Source of the DNA: Lingula anatina
Lineage: Eukaryota > Brachiopoda > Lingulata > Lingulida > Lingulidae
Direction of reading: 5' to 3'
DNA: 64,000 bases
Assembly: GCF_001039355.2 (NCBI RefSeq)
Contig: NW_019775686.1
Coordinates: forward strand, 82,954 to 146,953
The notes under the pieces were generated by a model that saw nothing but the letters and a program-made list of their open reading frames with translations, did not search any database and was not told the DNA's origin. The number at the start of each line of letters is the position of its first letter. Within the stretch, counting starts at the first letter, position 1. Positions 22,619 through 35,917 of the stretch are shown piece after piece. Made by a program: the position numbers and the translations under genes.

Positions 22619-23976
22619 TTTGGCGCTGGACTGAAATAAATGAAATAAAAGTTTCGGTGTACCAGTATCTATCAAAAATAGAGAAATTCTCCTAGTAATG
22701 CAGCTATCTTCTCAACAGGATTTAAGATTCTTGAATCAACATGAGTTTGGTTTGATATTCCACACTTATAAGTAGCACCTTATGGTACATAACAAACCGC
22801 AAATTAGGGAACAAATAGCCAGTGTTTTTGTTTACTAGTTCAAACTATGAAAGTCAATGTACGTTAAGTAGGCGCAAAGCGTCACTGGATGAATACATTG
22901 ATGTCCGTAAGCAGTGCCTTTGCAGCCGTCATTTTACCTTTTAAGCGGCTATCCCTTTCTTCCGAGGAAGCGTTCGCCCCAACAGATAGTTCTGAAAGTG
23001 AATCGCCAACCTGTCCTTGCATGTTTATAAATGCAAATATGTATAATAATGCATAATGTGTGCACCGCCATGCTTGTAAATCAATCCCGATATTAATTGC
23101 CTCTTTTCATTTCGTGCTCCTTCTTTTGTATAGGTGTCTATGTCATACATAGAAAACCAATTGACTAAACTCACATAACTTTGGGGAGGGTGAGGGTCGC
23201 GTGGCAGCGCTGAAACCGGTGAGCAACCGAAAGGAGTCGCTTTTGCGTGTTGATATTAATCATATCCGTCATCTAAATCGAACAATTCTGATTTACATTT
23301 CCAAGGCGTCCCTTTTAACCTGATATTTTTCAAAGCGGCCTGGAACTTGGTGTTTCCTTTGAAGTTCACTTATGACAAATTGCCTAATTATAAGTCCGAA
23401 AAAAATTCACCCAATTATTTCCAGATAAATCGCATCAGCGAAGCATGTGTTCTTTGAATGTTCTAGTCTGTACCAGGAAGTAATGCTACTCAATACATGA
23501 TTTAACAGGACCAGTTTATCAGTTAATTTAAAGCTGAAATAATCTGCAAGTCATTTTGCTTACTCGGAGAAAAAAGAAAGAGACATTTTACACATGTACA
23601 TAATGCATTAGGGGAAATAAAGAGGGCGGTATAATACATTGTAATTCCATGTAGGCCTGCAGAAAGACATACGATACACTCACGGAGGTGTAGAGACGGT
23701 TAGAACATTCTCATGAAATACTTCAGAATATCTCCGAATCAGTTTAAGTCTTGTTCAGCCTCATGTAATAATGGGTCACCAAGAGTCATGAGCTGACGCA
23801 TTCTTGCGCGGTTCTGTATCAACGCAAACGTACGTATTTCAAGAATATATTGTACATACAAACGAGTCTGCGCGATTCTTAATGAAACTGGATAGTTTTA
23901 TTTGATTACGACACGTGTCTGTGCACTCGCGCACGCAACATGCTCACACGCACACACACTCACACACTCAAACAGT

Positions 23977-23980
<4 letters not shown>

Positions 23981-24016
<36 letters not shown>
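23981..24016. repeat. (GA)n microsatellite
   Basis: About 18 uninterrupted GA units following a CA-rich stretch. Confidence 0.9.
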
Positions 24017-24018
<2 letters not shown>

Positions 24019-26021
24019 GATCTAGAAGGTTCACAGTGGATCACGCAACCCTTTACCTGTAAAGGTATTCCCTTCCCCCCGCCCCCCCCCCCTCAAAAAA
24101 ATCAAAGAAAAAGCACCTGCTGTTAAGTATGCGCAAATGCCTTGCAAATATTCTCAAAAAATTCACTAAAATACTCAATTAGTACGATATACGAACGTTT
24201 TGCAGATTCGTGCGCTTCAAGTTTTGTTAAACGTTAATAAGCCATGGACACGTACATGTTGACTTAGGAAAACACTTGTTAATGTCACGATAAAGAAAGA
24301 TTTAATGGTATAGTTCGGGTCGAGACAATGCAGCCGCTGCAACCATTTGCTATACGTGATGGCGCGTTATGTTAAACAAAAGCACCGTGATAACATCTAC
24401 AAAAGAAAATGAAACAGAGTGAAGGGATGGGAAAGAATAACTCCATAGAAATACTTTTTCTGGTGCCTTTCATACTTTTTGGGGATTTCAAAAATAGAAG
24501 AAGGAATTCGACCATTAATTTCAATTTCATCACATCATTTATAAAAAAAATTAACTATTTAACTCCCGTTCTTACAACATACTGCAGACATTAAGGTTAT
24601 TGATATTCAAAATGACTTTTTTAAAAAATCCAGTTGAAGAGTAGAGTATTAGAATTGTATTAAATATGATTCTTGATCACAATGCTGTTAAGAATTCGAG
24701 TGGTCGCTTAAATGAATTAATAGAACGCTGGTTTCTAGAGATGAAGTCCAAAAATGCGCTGGTTGTGACTGGGAAAAACATGTAGCCACCTGACTGTGAC
24801 CTAGAATTATTAGGTGGTGTAATATGATCAGCTGATGTTGCTGCAGCGCATAAATTAGGTTTTTAGCGCAACCCATTCTTTACATTCTTTTGATGACTTG
24901 TTTTTTAATTTGTCGGTGACATCTCTCACCAAAGCCCGGTGCATAATTCCGCAGTTTGTTTTCATGAGACAAAATCCATTGAAATCCTTCCTAATATATG
25001 GAAACTGTATTTGCCGTGAATATATTAATGCAAGCTAAACTAAAAGAGAATGATGTTTACCGAGTGACACCGACGGACACTTGCACACACTTATTTTACG
25101 ATACTGACTAGATCTGATTGCTACTACTCGTCACAACAATCGCATTTTTCTTGTGAAGATGGAATGGATGATAACGACAGAGCGAATTATACATCAACGC
25201 AATGGTATCACATATCGCTGTTAGGATGATAAGTTTAAGTTTGTGTTCTTAAATGTTCAAAATACATGTCAGTTAACAGTTTGAAGCTGAGTAATATCAA
25301 TGTTAAATTATCAAGTTCTATATGTCATGCGTTTAAATCCAAAATCGATATCTATCAATTAAAGACTGAAGTGCATAAAAGAAGCTTTTGATTTCTAGGA
25401 GGTGAATAGGTTAAACGATACAGCTTTTCACACGATCTATTTTTAACACATAATCTCTTCCTGGAGTAATATTATCAACATTAAGTCACGATCGGGGACG
25501 TAATGTGGTGGCGACCATGAGTAATCTGTACACTTCATCAAATGAAAGTAAACTCTTGCCTGTTAAGTTTAATACACACGCTAAAACGACATCAAACATG
25601 TGGCTTTGACAAGAAAACTCCAATTTCGAGTCAATCAAATAAAACACATGAAGGTGGTAGCCAAGCACTACAGGAGTACATACAATTCTTATTTGGGTAG
25701 CATTTGCCATTTTTTACGTACTACACATATTACAACAGACCAAGAAGCATTTATATCCTCAAACACCTATCTAATTATGGAGCATTCCGTCTTGAAAGTA
25801 AATTGTACAACTTCATTCAAATGCAAATACTACAACCTTTGCAAGGCTTTGCTTTTTACGAAGATAGGCACATTTAGACGGGTAAAAGAGGGAGGGAAAT
25901 ATTTTTTCTCGTCTTTCTTTTTTTTTCGGTGAATGAATACGAAAAGTGGTCCAACATATACTACATGTACCTCTGCACAATTGTTTTGTTTGTTGTTTGA
26001 TGTCATCTCTGCACACGTGGT

Positions 26022-26029
26022 AAAAAAAA
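26022..26029 (-). terminator. Pol III terminator of tRNA-Gly copy 1
   Basis: Eight T on the minus strand, starting 5 nt past the tRNA 3' end. Confidence 0.75.
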
Positions 26030-26034
26030 TTGCA

Positions 26035-26106
26035 TGCGAGGACCGGGAGTCGAACCCGGATCGACTGCTTGGAAGGCAACCATGCTAACCGTTACACCAT
26101 CCACGC
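26035..26106 (-). tRNA. tRNA-Gly (anticodon TCC), copy 1
   Basis: 72 nt, 5' GCGTGGATGGTG to 3' GGTCCTCGCA. The anticodon stem-loop reads GTTGC-CTTCCAA-GCAGT, placing TCC at 34-36. The T-arm is CCGGG-TTCGACT-CCCGG, with a normal A box and B box. The acceptor stem pairs GCG-GGA with TCC-CGC but has U4 opposite U69. It is identical to copy 2, 245 nt upstream of it in transcription order reversed. Confidence 0.93.
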
Positions 26107-26342
26107 TAAATATCACAATATAGCAGAGACTAAGTCTTAATGGCTGAGCTGGCGCCAACACCAATTAAGTATAACATGCATATCAAATTTGCATCTAACA
26201 CATTAATAGGAACAAACCGTCAAGTAAATGTTACTTTTTGGGTTGAAGAAATAAAATGTTCACAGATGATATAACAAGGTTGTTTACTATATAATTGTTT
26301 GATCTGTTGAATAAATTGTGGTCTGTTTAATAAAAATTTTAC

Positions 26343-26346
26343 AAAA
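26343..26346 (-). terminator. Pol III terminator of tRNA-Gly copy 2
   Basis: Four T on the minus strand shortly past the tRNA end; the minimum usual terminator. Confidence 0.55.
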
Positions 26347-26350
26347 GGAT

Positions 26351-26422
26351 TGCGAGGACCGGGAGTCGAACCCGGATCGACTGCTTGGAAGGCAACCATG
26401 CTAACCGTTACACCATCCACGC
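26351..26422 (-). tRNA. tRNA-Gly (anticodon TCC), copy 2
   Basis: All 72 bases are identical to copy 1, including the U4-U69 acceptor mismatch. The flanks differ except for a few bases, so this is a gene-sized duplication or retained homogeneity, not a recent large segment copy. Confidence 0.93.
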
Positions 26423-27827
26423 CTGTATGTTAGCACAGTTGTCAACATAATGAAAGAAAAAGAAACTAATATTTTTGATACCAATACCATAGAGGTTTTA
26501 TTTTTTTCTTAAAAAGCTATTTATTACATTTTGTTTTATCATTTTATGAAAATAAAAGAAAGCAGACTGGTGTTAAGAAACTGAGGGACCGTGCAAAACA
26601 GATTCCGCCTTGCATTTAATTCATACTGGTTACGGCTAGCGTGACGTAAGTGGTCAAATCAAAGGCGAATTTGCTGGAACTCGCAGCATTCCCACCGTTT
26701 CATCTTGTCACACCGCGTAGGTAGAATATATTTTCATCTTACCTTTGGTATCCAAGAAAAGTGACATCGATAGACATGAATGTTTTTTAAAACAAGGTTT
26801 ATTCAACAGATAGAAAAAGATGCAAATCGCATATAACATTATACTCTTCCTAAAAGAACAAAAGATTAAAATATGAACTATATATATAAGTCAGTATATA
26901 CCAAAAATGAAAGAGAAAGAAATTTAGGAAAGTATGAAAACAGTAACAGCTAAACGGATATTTTAAACTTAACATAATGCTAATCAATAATTTACCAAAT
27001 ATGAATGTAGTATTCAAATTGTTGTCTTAATTTTTACAAATAAACTTGCCCTTGTGTTTTATACATTTTCACTGTAAAATATGATAGACCTTACGTATAT
27101 AATAAAGTACACACAGTGAAGGCGCAGTTAGTGTTAAGTATTACCATAGAACTCCAGAGGGAGGGACGTCACAAAGTGTTACGGCATATACCGGGTAGAC
27201 AGCGTAAAGGGGAAAGGCACAAATAGTAAAATACGGGAAGGCTTAACTGGCATTAGATTACATAAAGACATACTGTAGTAATACTATGTACAGACATTAA
27301 AGTCACAGACGTATAAAGTACAGGGGTACGTTGTAGTATGTCTAGACAATGCTGACTAAGATCAGGGAAGTACAGCAATCAAGATGCATCTCTCCGGCTG
27401 ACCTACGTTTACACTGCGGGGTGAAGAACCGATTGCTTTCCACTTCAGATGACGAGGTTATATTATTCACAGTTTCACACTGGTGGCTTGGTTATATGTT
27501 ATAATCACCCTCTCCTACAGCAAAATAAACTGCAGTGTATTGATTAGGGCTCTTTTATTTCGAACCTTCAAGCTAGCCACAAGTAATTCAGGGGGAGGAT
27601 CCAGAGATATTTTCTGACAGTCTTCCAAATCATCTTCGTTGATCCATCATTCATTTTGACCGTCCCCGACATAAAAAATTACATTCCATAACGTGGACTG
27701 GAAACTTGACCGAAGAATCCCCCTTACAAAATACTTCTTAACGTCTCACCATCCGCTGATAGTACGCTATGCTATACTAGGCTCCACTGTTTCTAACTAC
27801 TGTTTTAGAAATTAGTATAATTGTTGC

Positions 27828-27829
<2 letters not shown>

Positions 27830-27867
<38 letters not shown>
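27830..27867. repeat. (GA)n microsatellite
   Basis: About 19 GA units followed by a short triple ggaagttggaagtt repeat. Confidence 0.9.
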
Positions 27868-27868
<1 letters not shown>

Positions 27869-28758
27869 GGAAGTTGGAAGTTGGAAGTTTTGCTAATTTA
27901 AAAATTCTACCCTGTATATACCGTACGTTTCCGTACTGTGTTTTTTCTTAATTACAGATGAAGGATTTATTTATACATTTATTTTATTTTATTAGCTAAA
28001 ATATTCAAAAATGCGATTTCCGTCTGAACTTTGCCTGGTATCATGTGTAAACTCCCAATAGAATTGAGGAGAACTGTGGGGACATTTCTGTGCGAAATAA
28101 ACTTCTCGGAGCAATGACAAATAGCAAAAATCATAAAGGGAACAAACAATGACTTCCATATAAAATAGAACAATAAGACTAGCCTCTATTGCTATAAGGA
28201 GTACACGTCACAGTTGTAACTTGGCTATTTGCATCTTATCAGTATAATTGCGCTTGGTGAGACGACAATTGATTAAACATACATTAACTGTCATTGTTGC
28301 TCTAAATGGATATTAACATTCAAAGCGAAATCGCATAACATCCTTGACGAAACCTTGATTTATCTTTTTGTATTAGCAATGCTGTTTATTTCACAATATT
28401 CCCTGCTATACTGTATATCTAAAACAATTGACTAGAAATATTTCCGTCTGTTTCTCCCCTAGACCTGAAGGAGCACAATAAGGATCCTAAATCTGATTGA
28501 TGGCTACCTCGATTAGGAAACCACTGCATACATTACGCTTTGTACTTGGCGTGCAAAACTGAATAAAATAATAGATAATAATGAAAGCATTTGTATGGAT
28601 CTTGGATGCAGTTACTGAGACTTCATGATCAGCTGTGGTGTTGTACCAGTGTTAAGAAAAGATGCATACGTAGATTACGGGGGAAGACTGTCATAGTGTG
28701 TTGATGAAACCTCTTTAGTGACTTAACCGAACTACAGAGCAGTAGCATCTCCCAAAAA

Positions 28759-28782
28759 GAGAGAGAGAGAGAGAGAGAGAGG
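28759..28782. repeat. (GA)n microsatellite
   Basis: About 12 GA units. Confidence 0.85.
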
Positions 28783-30426
28783 CACTTTCTTGGGTTTTAC
28801 TTACCCGTTTGCCTTACTGGGATTATATAATTCTGCACTGTATCTAAAGGTAAGTTATTAAATTATTTTGTTGTGTTTCAAAATGCTATATTTTCGTTTT
28901 GGTATTACTGAGATTTTATTTGATTCTCCAAGAAATGTCATTGGCATGAGAAAAAGACCCTGAACGTGAGATTGGTGAAAAAGTTTTAATGTTATGTAAC
29001 CTGTTGCGTTTTAACGCGAAACGATGAAAAAAATCATGCACATTTTTCATCATAAAGTTTGTATGAATTATTAGAAAGGCACGATGGTCTGGTTAATACG
29101 CGCTCTCTGTTTATTTATTTATATACACCGCGTACTTTACACAGTTTCGTAAGAATGAATATTAGACTTTTACAAATAGAAAACGTGTTTAATGGACATG
29201 GATTTTTAAACCCACGTGAAATAAGTGAAGAGACGAAGACCTCGTTACATGCACTTCAAAGGCGTAACATGTATTAATTCAGTTTGAATATATTACATTA
29301 TTCTAAATAACTCTGTTGTATCATAATTAGTTAGTGTTCAGTCGCGGAGCTTTTAGTTCGGATCAAAGTAGGAAGAAGTAACTTTTCCATAAAAAAAGTT
29401 CATTTTGGTAGCGGTGGGTTGACTCGGACTGAATTTAAAATTGAAAGTCTTGAAAGAAGTTTAGTAACTCTTTTACGCAACACACCTTTAATGTTTGCTT
29501 GACATGCAGCATAGCTCAGCCATCTTTGGGCGTAGAGAAGTTATTTCTGTGAGACATACCGTTACAGTAGATGAACAACATGGCACCTGGCAATGATTAA
29601 TGTAGTAATAATGGGAATATTATTTATATAACCCAAAAACTCTTTGTGTAATCTCAGTTCACATGTATGTCGTTATTAATCTTAACCACGTTTCAGCTAT
29701 CCACCCAGTTGGGAAATATGGTTCTATAGAAATAGTTGCTAAGTACCACGTATTTCGTCTCAGTTATGTGGTGTGTGCATGAACATAGATAGATAGACAA
29801 AAGGTGGGAAAACCCACGATTTGGAAAATAAGGAACCGATGACTTCTTGTGTCCAGTTGAAATTATGAATATATGTATATATAATTATGTGGAAAAGCGG
29901 AGAAAAACAGTAATTTGAAATGAAAAAAAAAAGATAATGCTGGACATAAAAAAGTATAAGATATATTGGTGCTTTTAAAATAGTCAAGTTCTTCAAAATT
30001 AAGAATTAACATTTGAATGAAACTGTTCACTAAATTACAATGTAATTGGTAGTGTTTGCTCTTATCATTTACGACCCACGCACGGGTGTTTTGCTACACA
30101 TAAACTCCCCCTTTTTAAAGAAGATTCTAATGAATTGATCAAGCAACAGATAAAGAAATGTAGACTACCATGATAGAGAGAAACTAACAAAATTATTATC
30201 ATTAAAAAGAAATACAGGTGTGCTACAGTGTAATAGAAAATATATGCATTCACTTATCTGGTTTAATGGTCAGAATTTGGAATATCAAAAACGTGTATTT
30301 AGTATGCAGACTTGTGTTTCGAGTTTGGAAAGAGTGTTTGATTGTTGGATATACTAGTATTTTATATATTCCTGTTGGACAAACACGAGGGCTAAATATA
30401 AACTGTGTGGTTCTTTTATAATATAT

Positions 30427-30429
<3 letters not shown>

Positions 30430-30509
<80 letters not shown>
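30430..30509. repeat. Compound (CT)n(AT)n microsatellite
   Basis: About 18 CT units change abruptly to about 21 AT units, 80 bp in all. Confidence 0.92.
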
Positions 30510-30512
<3 letters not shown>

Positions 30513-33122
30513 ATCGAGTCGGAATATCGCGTTTATACTGTTAAAAGTCCTTAAATGGCCTATATCCTGTTAATTATTTTATGTGTGCCCCCGTCTAGGT
30601 AAGATTAAAGGCATCCTTAACGGGACACAAAACAACACTACCACAAAATATGCGATAAATTAATGAAAATGTTTTTTAGTGACGTTCAAAAAATAACTTT
30701 CACCACAACTGTGTTTCCTTCTAAGTCACGTGACCCCAGACACCTTGTCCGATTTTGAGGTAACAGATGTTGAGAAAGCATGGTAATCACAGGCAATAAA
30801 AGGTTGTGGTTATGGAAAAAAATTATTTCTTTGTCATTTTTATGGTATTCATTAGTCAAAATCAGCGAGAAGAAAAAAGTGGATATCTCATTCCCTCATG
30901 TTAAAAAATGACAGAACCGAGAAGATATTTGATCCAGAATGGACTTTAACTGGCCAAAAGGGTGATTCTTTCTTAGCCTAGTCCCCTCCCCCGGTCCATT
31001 TTGAATGTGCGCATGTGCTTAAAAAAGTTATGGAACATGAGTTATAAAACATGAAGGTGTGAGACGGATTAAAAACCCATAACCATCTGACTTAAATATT
31101 CTTTAGTCTAATTGTGCAGGTTTTCATGAACCGCGTCCTTTAATTTACAATACAGTGCGCATTAATATTTGCCCTCTTTTCCAGGTATATCGTACTGTAA
31201 TGTATGAATTAATTAGTATTTGTAGAATATCTGCAAAAACTCGATTTTTTGCTGTAATTCTTATCTTAAAGTTTTCACATTGTGTAAACGCAACTAGTCT
31301 AACTGTATTTAATCACCCAAAAACTGAATGCTTTAATTACCAAACTGCATTATTCACTATAAAATGAAAAATTCTTGAACATTAAATGCGGTTAGATTTA
31401 CAAGTATTTATGGTTTAGTCCCATAGATAGCATAAAGGTCAGTTGAAGGTCAAGTGTTGACCCCATAATGTGTCTATATATGATACGCAATTCAACCATA
31501 AAGTTATGGTGACTTATGTACTGGACCAAATTGTTATATATTGCATGATGACCGGAATTAAGATTTTCTGTGACTTACTCATTCTTCTTCAAAGTAATAA
31601 ACAGGATGTGATGATTTTGTGTAACGAAGTTTAATTGAAATTATTAAGACAACGAAGGTTAATGCATTTACATGTATTACATGTAGTGCAAAGGTAGTTC
31701 GAAGATATCTTCAACTCCGTGTGAATTGTCTTTACCCACATTTCCACGTGCACCAGGTTGTCACAATTGATTGAATATGTGCTGTGTAGAATATGTGAGT
31801 CGGCGATACAGTACACAATTTTGCTTGATGCACGTACTAGTACCAATAACGGAACATATTGTAATGCATCGAGATGGAGGGAGGGAGAAAGGAAGGGAGG
31901 CTTGAAAGCAAGGGAAATATGAGGTATATACTGTTGTAAGGGTTTGTTTTCCGTTCAAAAAATCAGTTAGAAATAATTTTATGTTTTTCACATGAACTAT
32001 TCACAGTAAATATGACATCCACTTCACTCTTGATGGGGCCTGTCTTTTTATGAAAGGTTCAACAACAAGGTTTTTCAACAGTAAAAATACTGAAATCGTA
32101 AGATATTTTATTGGTGTTAAAAGGCAAATGTTCCAGTAGTGAACTGAATACATAAATTAAATTTTACCTACGGAAAAGCCGATACCAAACCCACAGACGT
32201 GTTTGTCAATTTTGATTTAAATTGATCACTATTGCGATCACCGAAATTGACACCTGTTAAACTGTTCATGTGTAGGATAAGCACAACTAACTTGAGGTAA
32301 TATAAATGAAATCATTTTCGAGCCATCTGCAGTTGTATCAAAACTCCTGTTCGTTTACACAGATAGCATGATACACAGATATCCATTTAATAAACTGCGC
32401 ACTTTTAATCACGCATGATCCTACGTACATGTATGGTGCCACTGGGAAATAGCGTGACAGCACAATCAGTAATAAAACCCTCAAATGCTTTTTTAACAAA
32501 AAAAACCAGATGACCCTCTTCGCAAAGTTCACGCCTCCCTCTTAGAATTCACACCCCTATCTATATATTACGTGTGAATATAAATAACTGCAAAATATGA
32601 GAATATAACCTATCTTTAGTTCTTGATTTTCTGCTAACCTGGCGCTTAGCGCCAGACACCGAATGCCCCTAAAAAGAAATGCCAAAAACCGTATCTATGT
32701 TTTAACACTTAATTAAGCTATGAGTAAGAACATAAAGTTGAGGGCTGACTCCCCGTTTTACTGGACTCCCTGAGACGGGTGTTTCCCACAAGATGGTATA
32801 CGCCTTAACCCTGATTCACTCCTATATCTACACCGAGCCACTAACAAATGTCATGAGTAACAGCAAAAAAAAAAGAAGTTAAGTCTTCGTAAATACTCCC
32901 CTCACGCACAACACTGTATTTCACTGTCTTGATGACAATCGCCCTGGTTTGCGCGAGAGCGGACCCCTTACGTGAGAAACACCATTAATTCCCTCACAGC
33001 CAGACCGTTCAGCTTTAAGATGTACGTTGTGCCCCCCTTTCCAAAATGACTTATTCATGCTAAGACAATGGAGTTAGTCATTGTCAAATAAAGGCCGATG
33101 TTATTTCGTTTCTTTTCCGTAG

Positions 33123-33216
33123 TGTGTGCAAGAGACCAAGTCCCCGACAACCTGTTTGTCGACTCCAAGCTGGGCAAGGAAGCATTAAGGAGTAAAGGGA
33201 GACTTTATGGTGCAAG
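33123..33216 (+). other. Candidate exon (unidentified; upstream exon or 5' UTR)
   Basis: 94 nt between cttttccgtag and GCAAG|gtatgt. One frame is open and peptide-like (CARDQVPDNLFVDSKLGKEA, then LRSKGRLYGA). Spliced to 40223 it continues for VKTSARYQFVNRRG and stops. This may be the C-terminus of an unrecognised small protein, or a 5' untranslated exon of the chitin-binding gene. I do not recognise the peptide. Confidence 0.45.
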
Positions 33217-35913
33217 GTATGTCGATATTTTTGTCAAACAGTCTACGAATCGGGAAATAATTTCAAAAGCCACCTCAGACGACTGGTCATACTCTCCTCC
33301 ATCTATAAATTGCATGGTTTATCAGATATATAACCAAGTCGTGCGGGACTCGGTCCCAGATGTTCGGTATTAAACGTTAAACCTGTTCCTTTAAACTAAA
33401 TCTACACTGAAACCGATTTTGAAAAATCTTGCTATGCCGATTTGTTGTCTTAGAACTGTGATAAGTACATTAAATGAGTTCTCCTTCCTGCCCTAGCAAA
33501 TAATCTCTAACCTGTACAAGGTAAGGTTATTGGTAACCTTTAAATGTAACAGTCCTTAATATTTTAGTAGGGAGGACAGTGCATTGCGGTGGTTACAAAA
33601 ATTTCATTAAAAAAGTGGAAAGCAAGGGTAAACAAAAAAATTCTCCTCTCCGCAACATATTTTTATATATTGCATGTGGCTAGGCCAGGATAAAAAACAT
33701 ATTCATTTGATTATGGTTCTTATCAGATAAGATTACGATATTATTCTCAGCGCTTTTGTCGTCAGAAATTCATATCTGAGGTTCTACACCAAACTGTGGT
33801 CACTTCGAGAAATTATATCTCATAATTTTTGTAATTTATGTAACCACAGTCGTGTTAGGGTGTGGTTGGAACATGATGTCCAACACGTTTAAGATAACTG
33901 ATATTTCCTCCCGGCAATCCGTTAACCCACAGCTCTTCCGGTATTGTCTTTTGCTGTCCTTTTTTTAATATGTGTATATGTAAAGAATATTGTTATCAAT
34001 AATGTAGTTTATGAAGAAAGGTTTTGACCGATTGTGGCCAGCATTTGGTTAATTGAACATGGGGTCAAGGTCTAAGAATCAAAAGTCAACAGCTCGTTGC
34101 CAGGTTTTGGTAACGTAGTCACACTGTATCCATTATGTTTGTGACATCGCAAAATGTTTTTGGTGTAATTCTTAAGCTAATGACGGAGGAAAATAGTTGA
34201 GGTTTTGCCCGTCTTGTATACACGTATCGGTTAAGAAGCAAGTTGGCCTTCCAACTAGTGGTGTATATTGTGAGAAATTGAAAATCTGTTTTGAAATTCT
34301 TTGGAAATATCTACTAGATCTAGCTTCTTTGGAAATATCGGCCCTTTTCTTTAATGTTGTCCAGTTAAATACCCTAGGTGTGTGACAGTTAACCAATAAT
34401 TTGACACCATTTCCACAAATATGCATTCATTAAAGAAATACAGATAGTATTCATTACCGTTATCTGTAATTTGTGCACCAAAACGACTGCTTCAGTGGAC
34501 CGGTCTATAATTTGATAAAGCAATTTGAAACAGTGACAACGTTTATTTAGCGGTCACTAAATGATAAATTAAATACGGCTACATATTAAGGTGTTCTTTT
34601 GTTTGCAGGCACGCAAACACTGTTGTGTAGTATTTCAAAAATTTATTGGCAAATCTTGACATCGTTAGAAAAGTAGTAAATGTTACATTAAATTAATATA
34701 ATGGATACTGTTTAATTATTGTACATATAACTCACTAGGACAATACCTGATATGGCCTTGAATTATTGTACATATAACTCACAAGGACAATACCTGATAT
34801 GGCCTTGAATTATTGTACTTATAACTCACAAGGACAATACCTGATATGGCCTTGAATGATTTTGTGTAGGGTGGCACAATCGACATAATTTTTACTTTGA
34901 AAAGATTATGTCATAGGAATCTATATTTATCAGTCTGTCTCAACAAACAATTAAAACAATGCACATAAAGAAAATATGAAAGTGAATGATAATGACAAAT
35001 ATAGAAAACAGAAGTAGACCCGTTAAAATGTGTTGTTTTGTAAGGTGCTATGCACGGTGACGCTAAAAATATAAAACAATACAGAAAACTAAGTGGAAAC
35101 AGTGACACGCATGACTTCCTTGTTAAGTCATCTCAGAGACGAGGGGTGGGGCGTGTTAAATGTATACAGTAAACCATTGTACACTGTACCATTTCGCGGC
35201 ATGCAGCTTCATATTAAACAGATGTTAAACTGTGATTGCGATGATAAGTGACATGAATTTGACATAGATGAGCACAGAATTTGCCAAATGTTTTGCACCA
35301 AATGAGGAATATATTGAGCACGCAATGTGCATGTTTTTTTAGAAGTATTAACCTTTATATGTACATGTATTCGCTGACGTATTTTAATAAGCTCACTCTC
35401 CTTTTATTCATATCTGTTCATACGATAGGGAAACAATGCATCTTTTGAACCCTGCATTTTCTCATGCACGCGGGTAGCCCAAGGTTGATCATACATATAC
35501 CATCAAAGTAAAACTGAATAGATTTATGATTTCAGAGAGAGAATGGACTGAAATCCGTGTTGTGAGAAGACAAGTAAGGGCATGCTGTCCTTGCTCTGAA
35601 TCTTTCGTACACATTGTGTTTAATGTGTCAAATGGATGAAAGTGCAGTTTCATTGTACCAGGCATTTTCTTGTCCGGCTTTGTTTGCAAGATAACACATG
35701 AAGGTGATGGCGTTAAATGAGTGCTGCAGTTCAAATGAGTTGAAGTGTCGCAGACACAAGTGACGTTTAGTGTTTTTGTTACTCCGTAACTTTTTTATAT
35801 TTTGATGAAATGTTATACATTAGGAGGTTGCCTTCCGTATCAATTGTGTCACACTCGTTGGGGGAATAAAACAAAATAAATAAATAAAATGAATAAATAT
35901 AAAGTACTGTCCA
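33217..35913. other. Non-coding stretch
   Basis: AT-rich with no recognised gene. It includes a 47-bp triple tandem repeat at 34714-34858. Open frames here lack domains and splice context. Confidence 0.45.
34714..34858. repeat. 47-bp tandem repeat, three copies
   Basis: Three successive units beginning attattgtac(a/t)tataactcac and ending gatatggccttga, differing at two positions. There are no spacers between units, so this is a minisatellite, not a CRISPR array. Confidence 0.9.
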
Positions 35914-35917
35914 TTAA

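Larger units (their letters stand above)
22631..26034. other. Upstream of the protease gene; promoter region not resolved
   Basis: It should hold the protease gene's non-coding first exon and promoter, but I cannot place them. A GA microsatellite is at 23981-24016. No protein-coding signal was recognised. Confidence 0.45.
26423..33122. other. Long non-coding stretch with microsatellites
   Basis: No gene was recognised on either strand. It contains GA repeats (27830-27867, 28759-28782) and a CT/AT compound repeat (30430-30509). A donor-like AAAG|gtaagt at 28851 could end an untranslated first exon of the downstream plus-strand gene, but nothing confirms it. Confidence 0.45.

Noticed and set aside
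34714-34858. CRISPR-like regular repeats
   Set aside because: Units are contiguous without spacers and the DNA is eukaryotic; it is a minisatellite.
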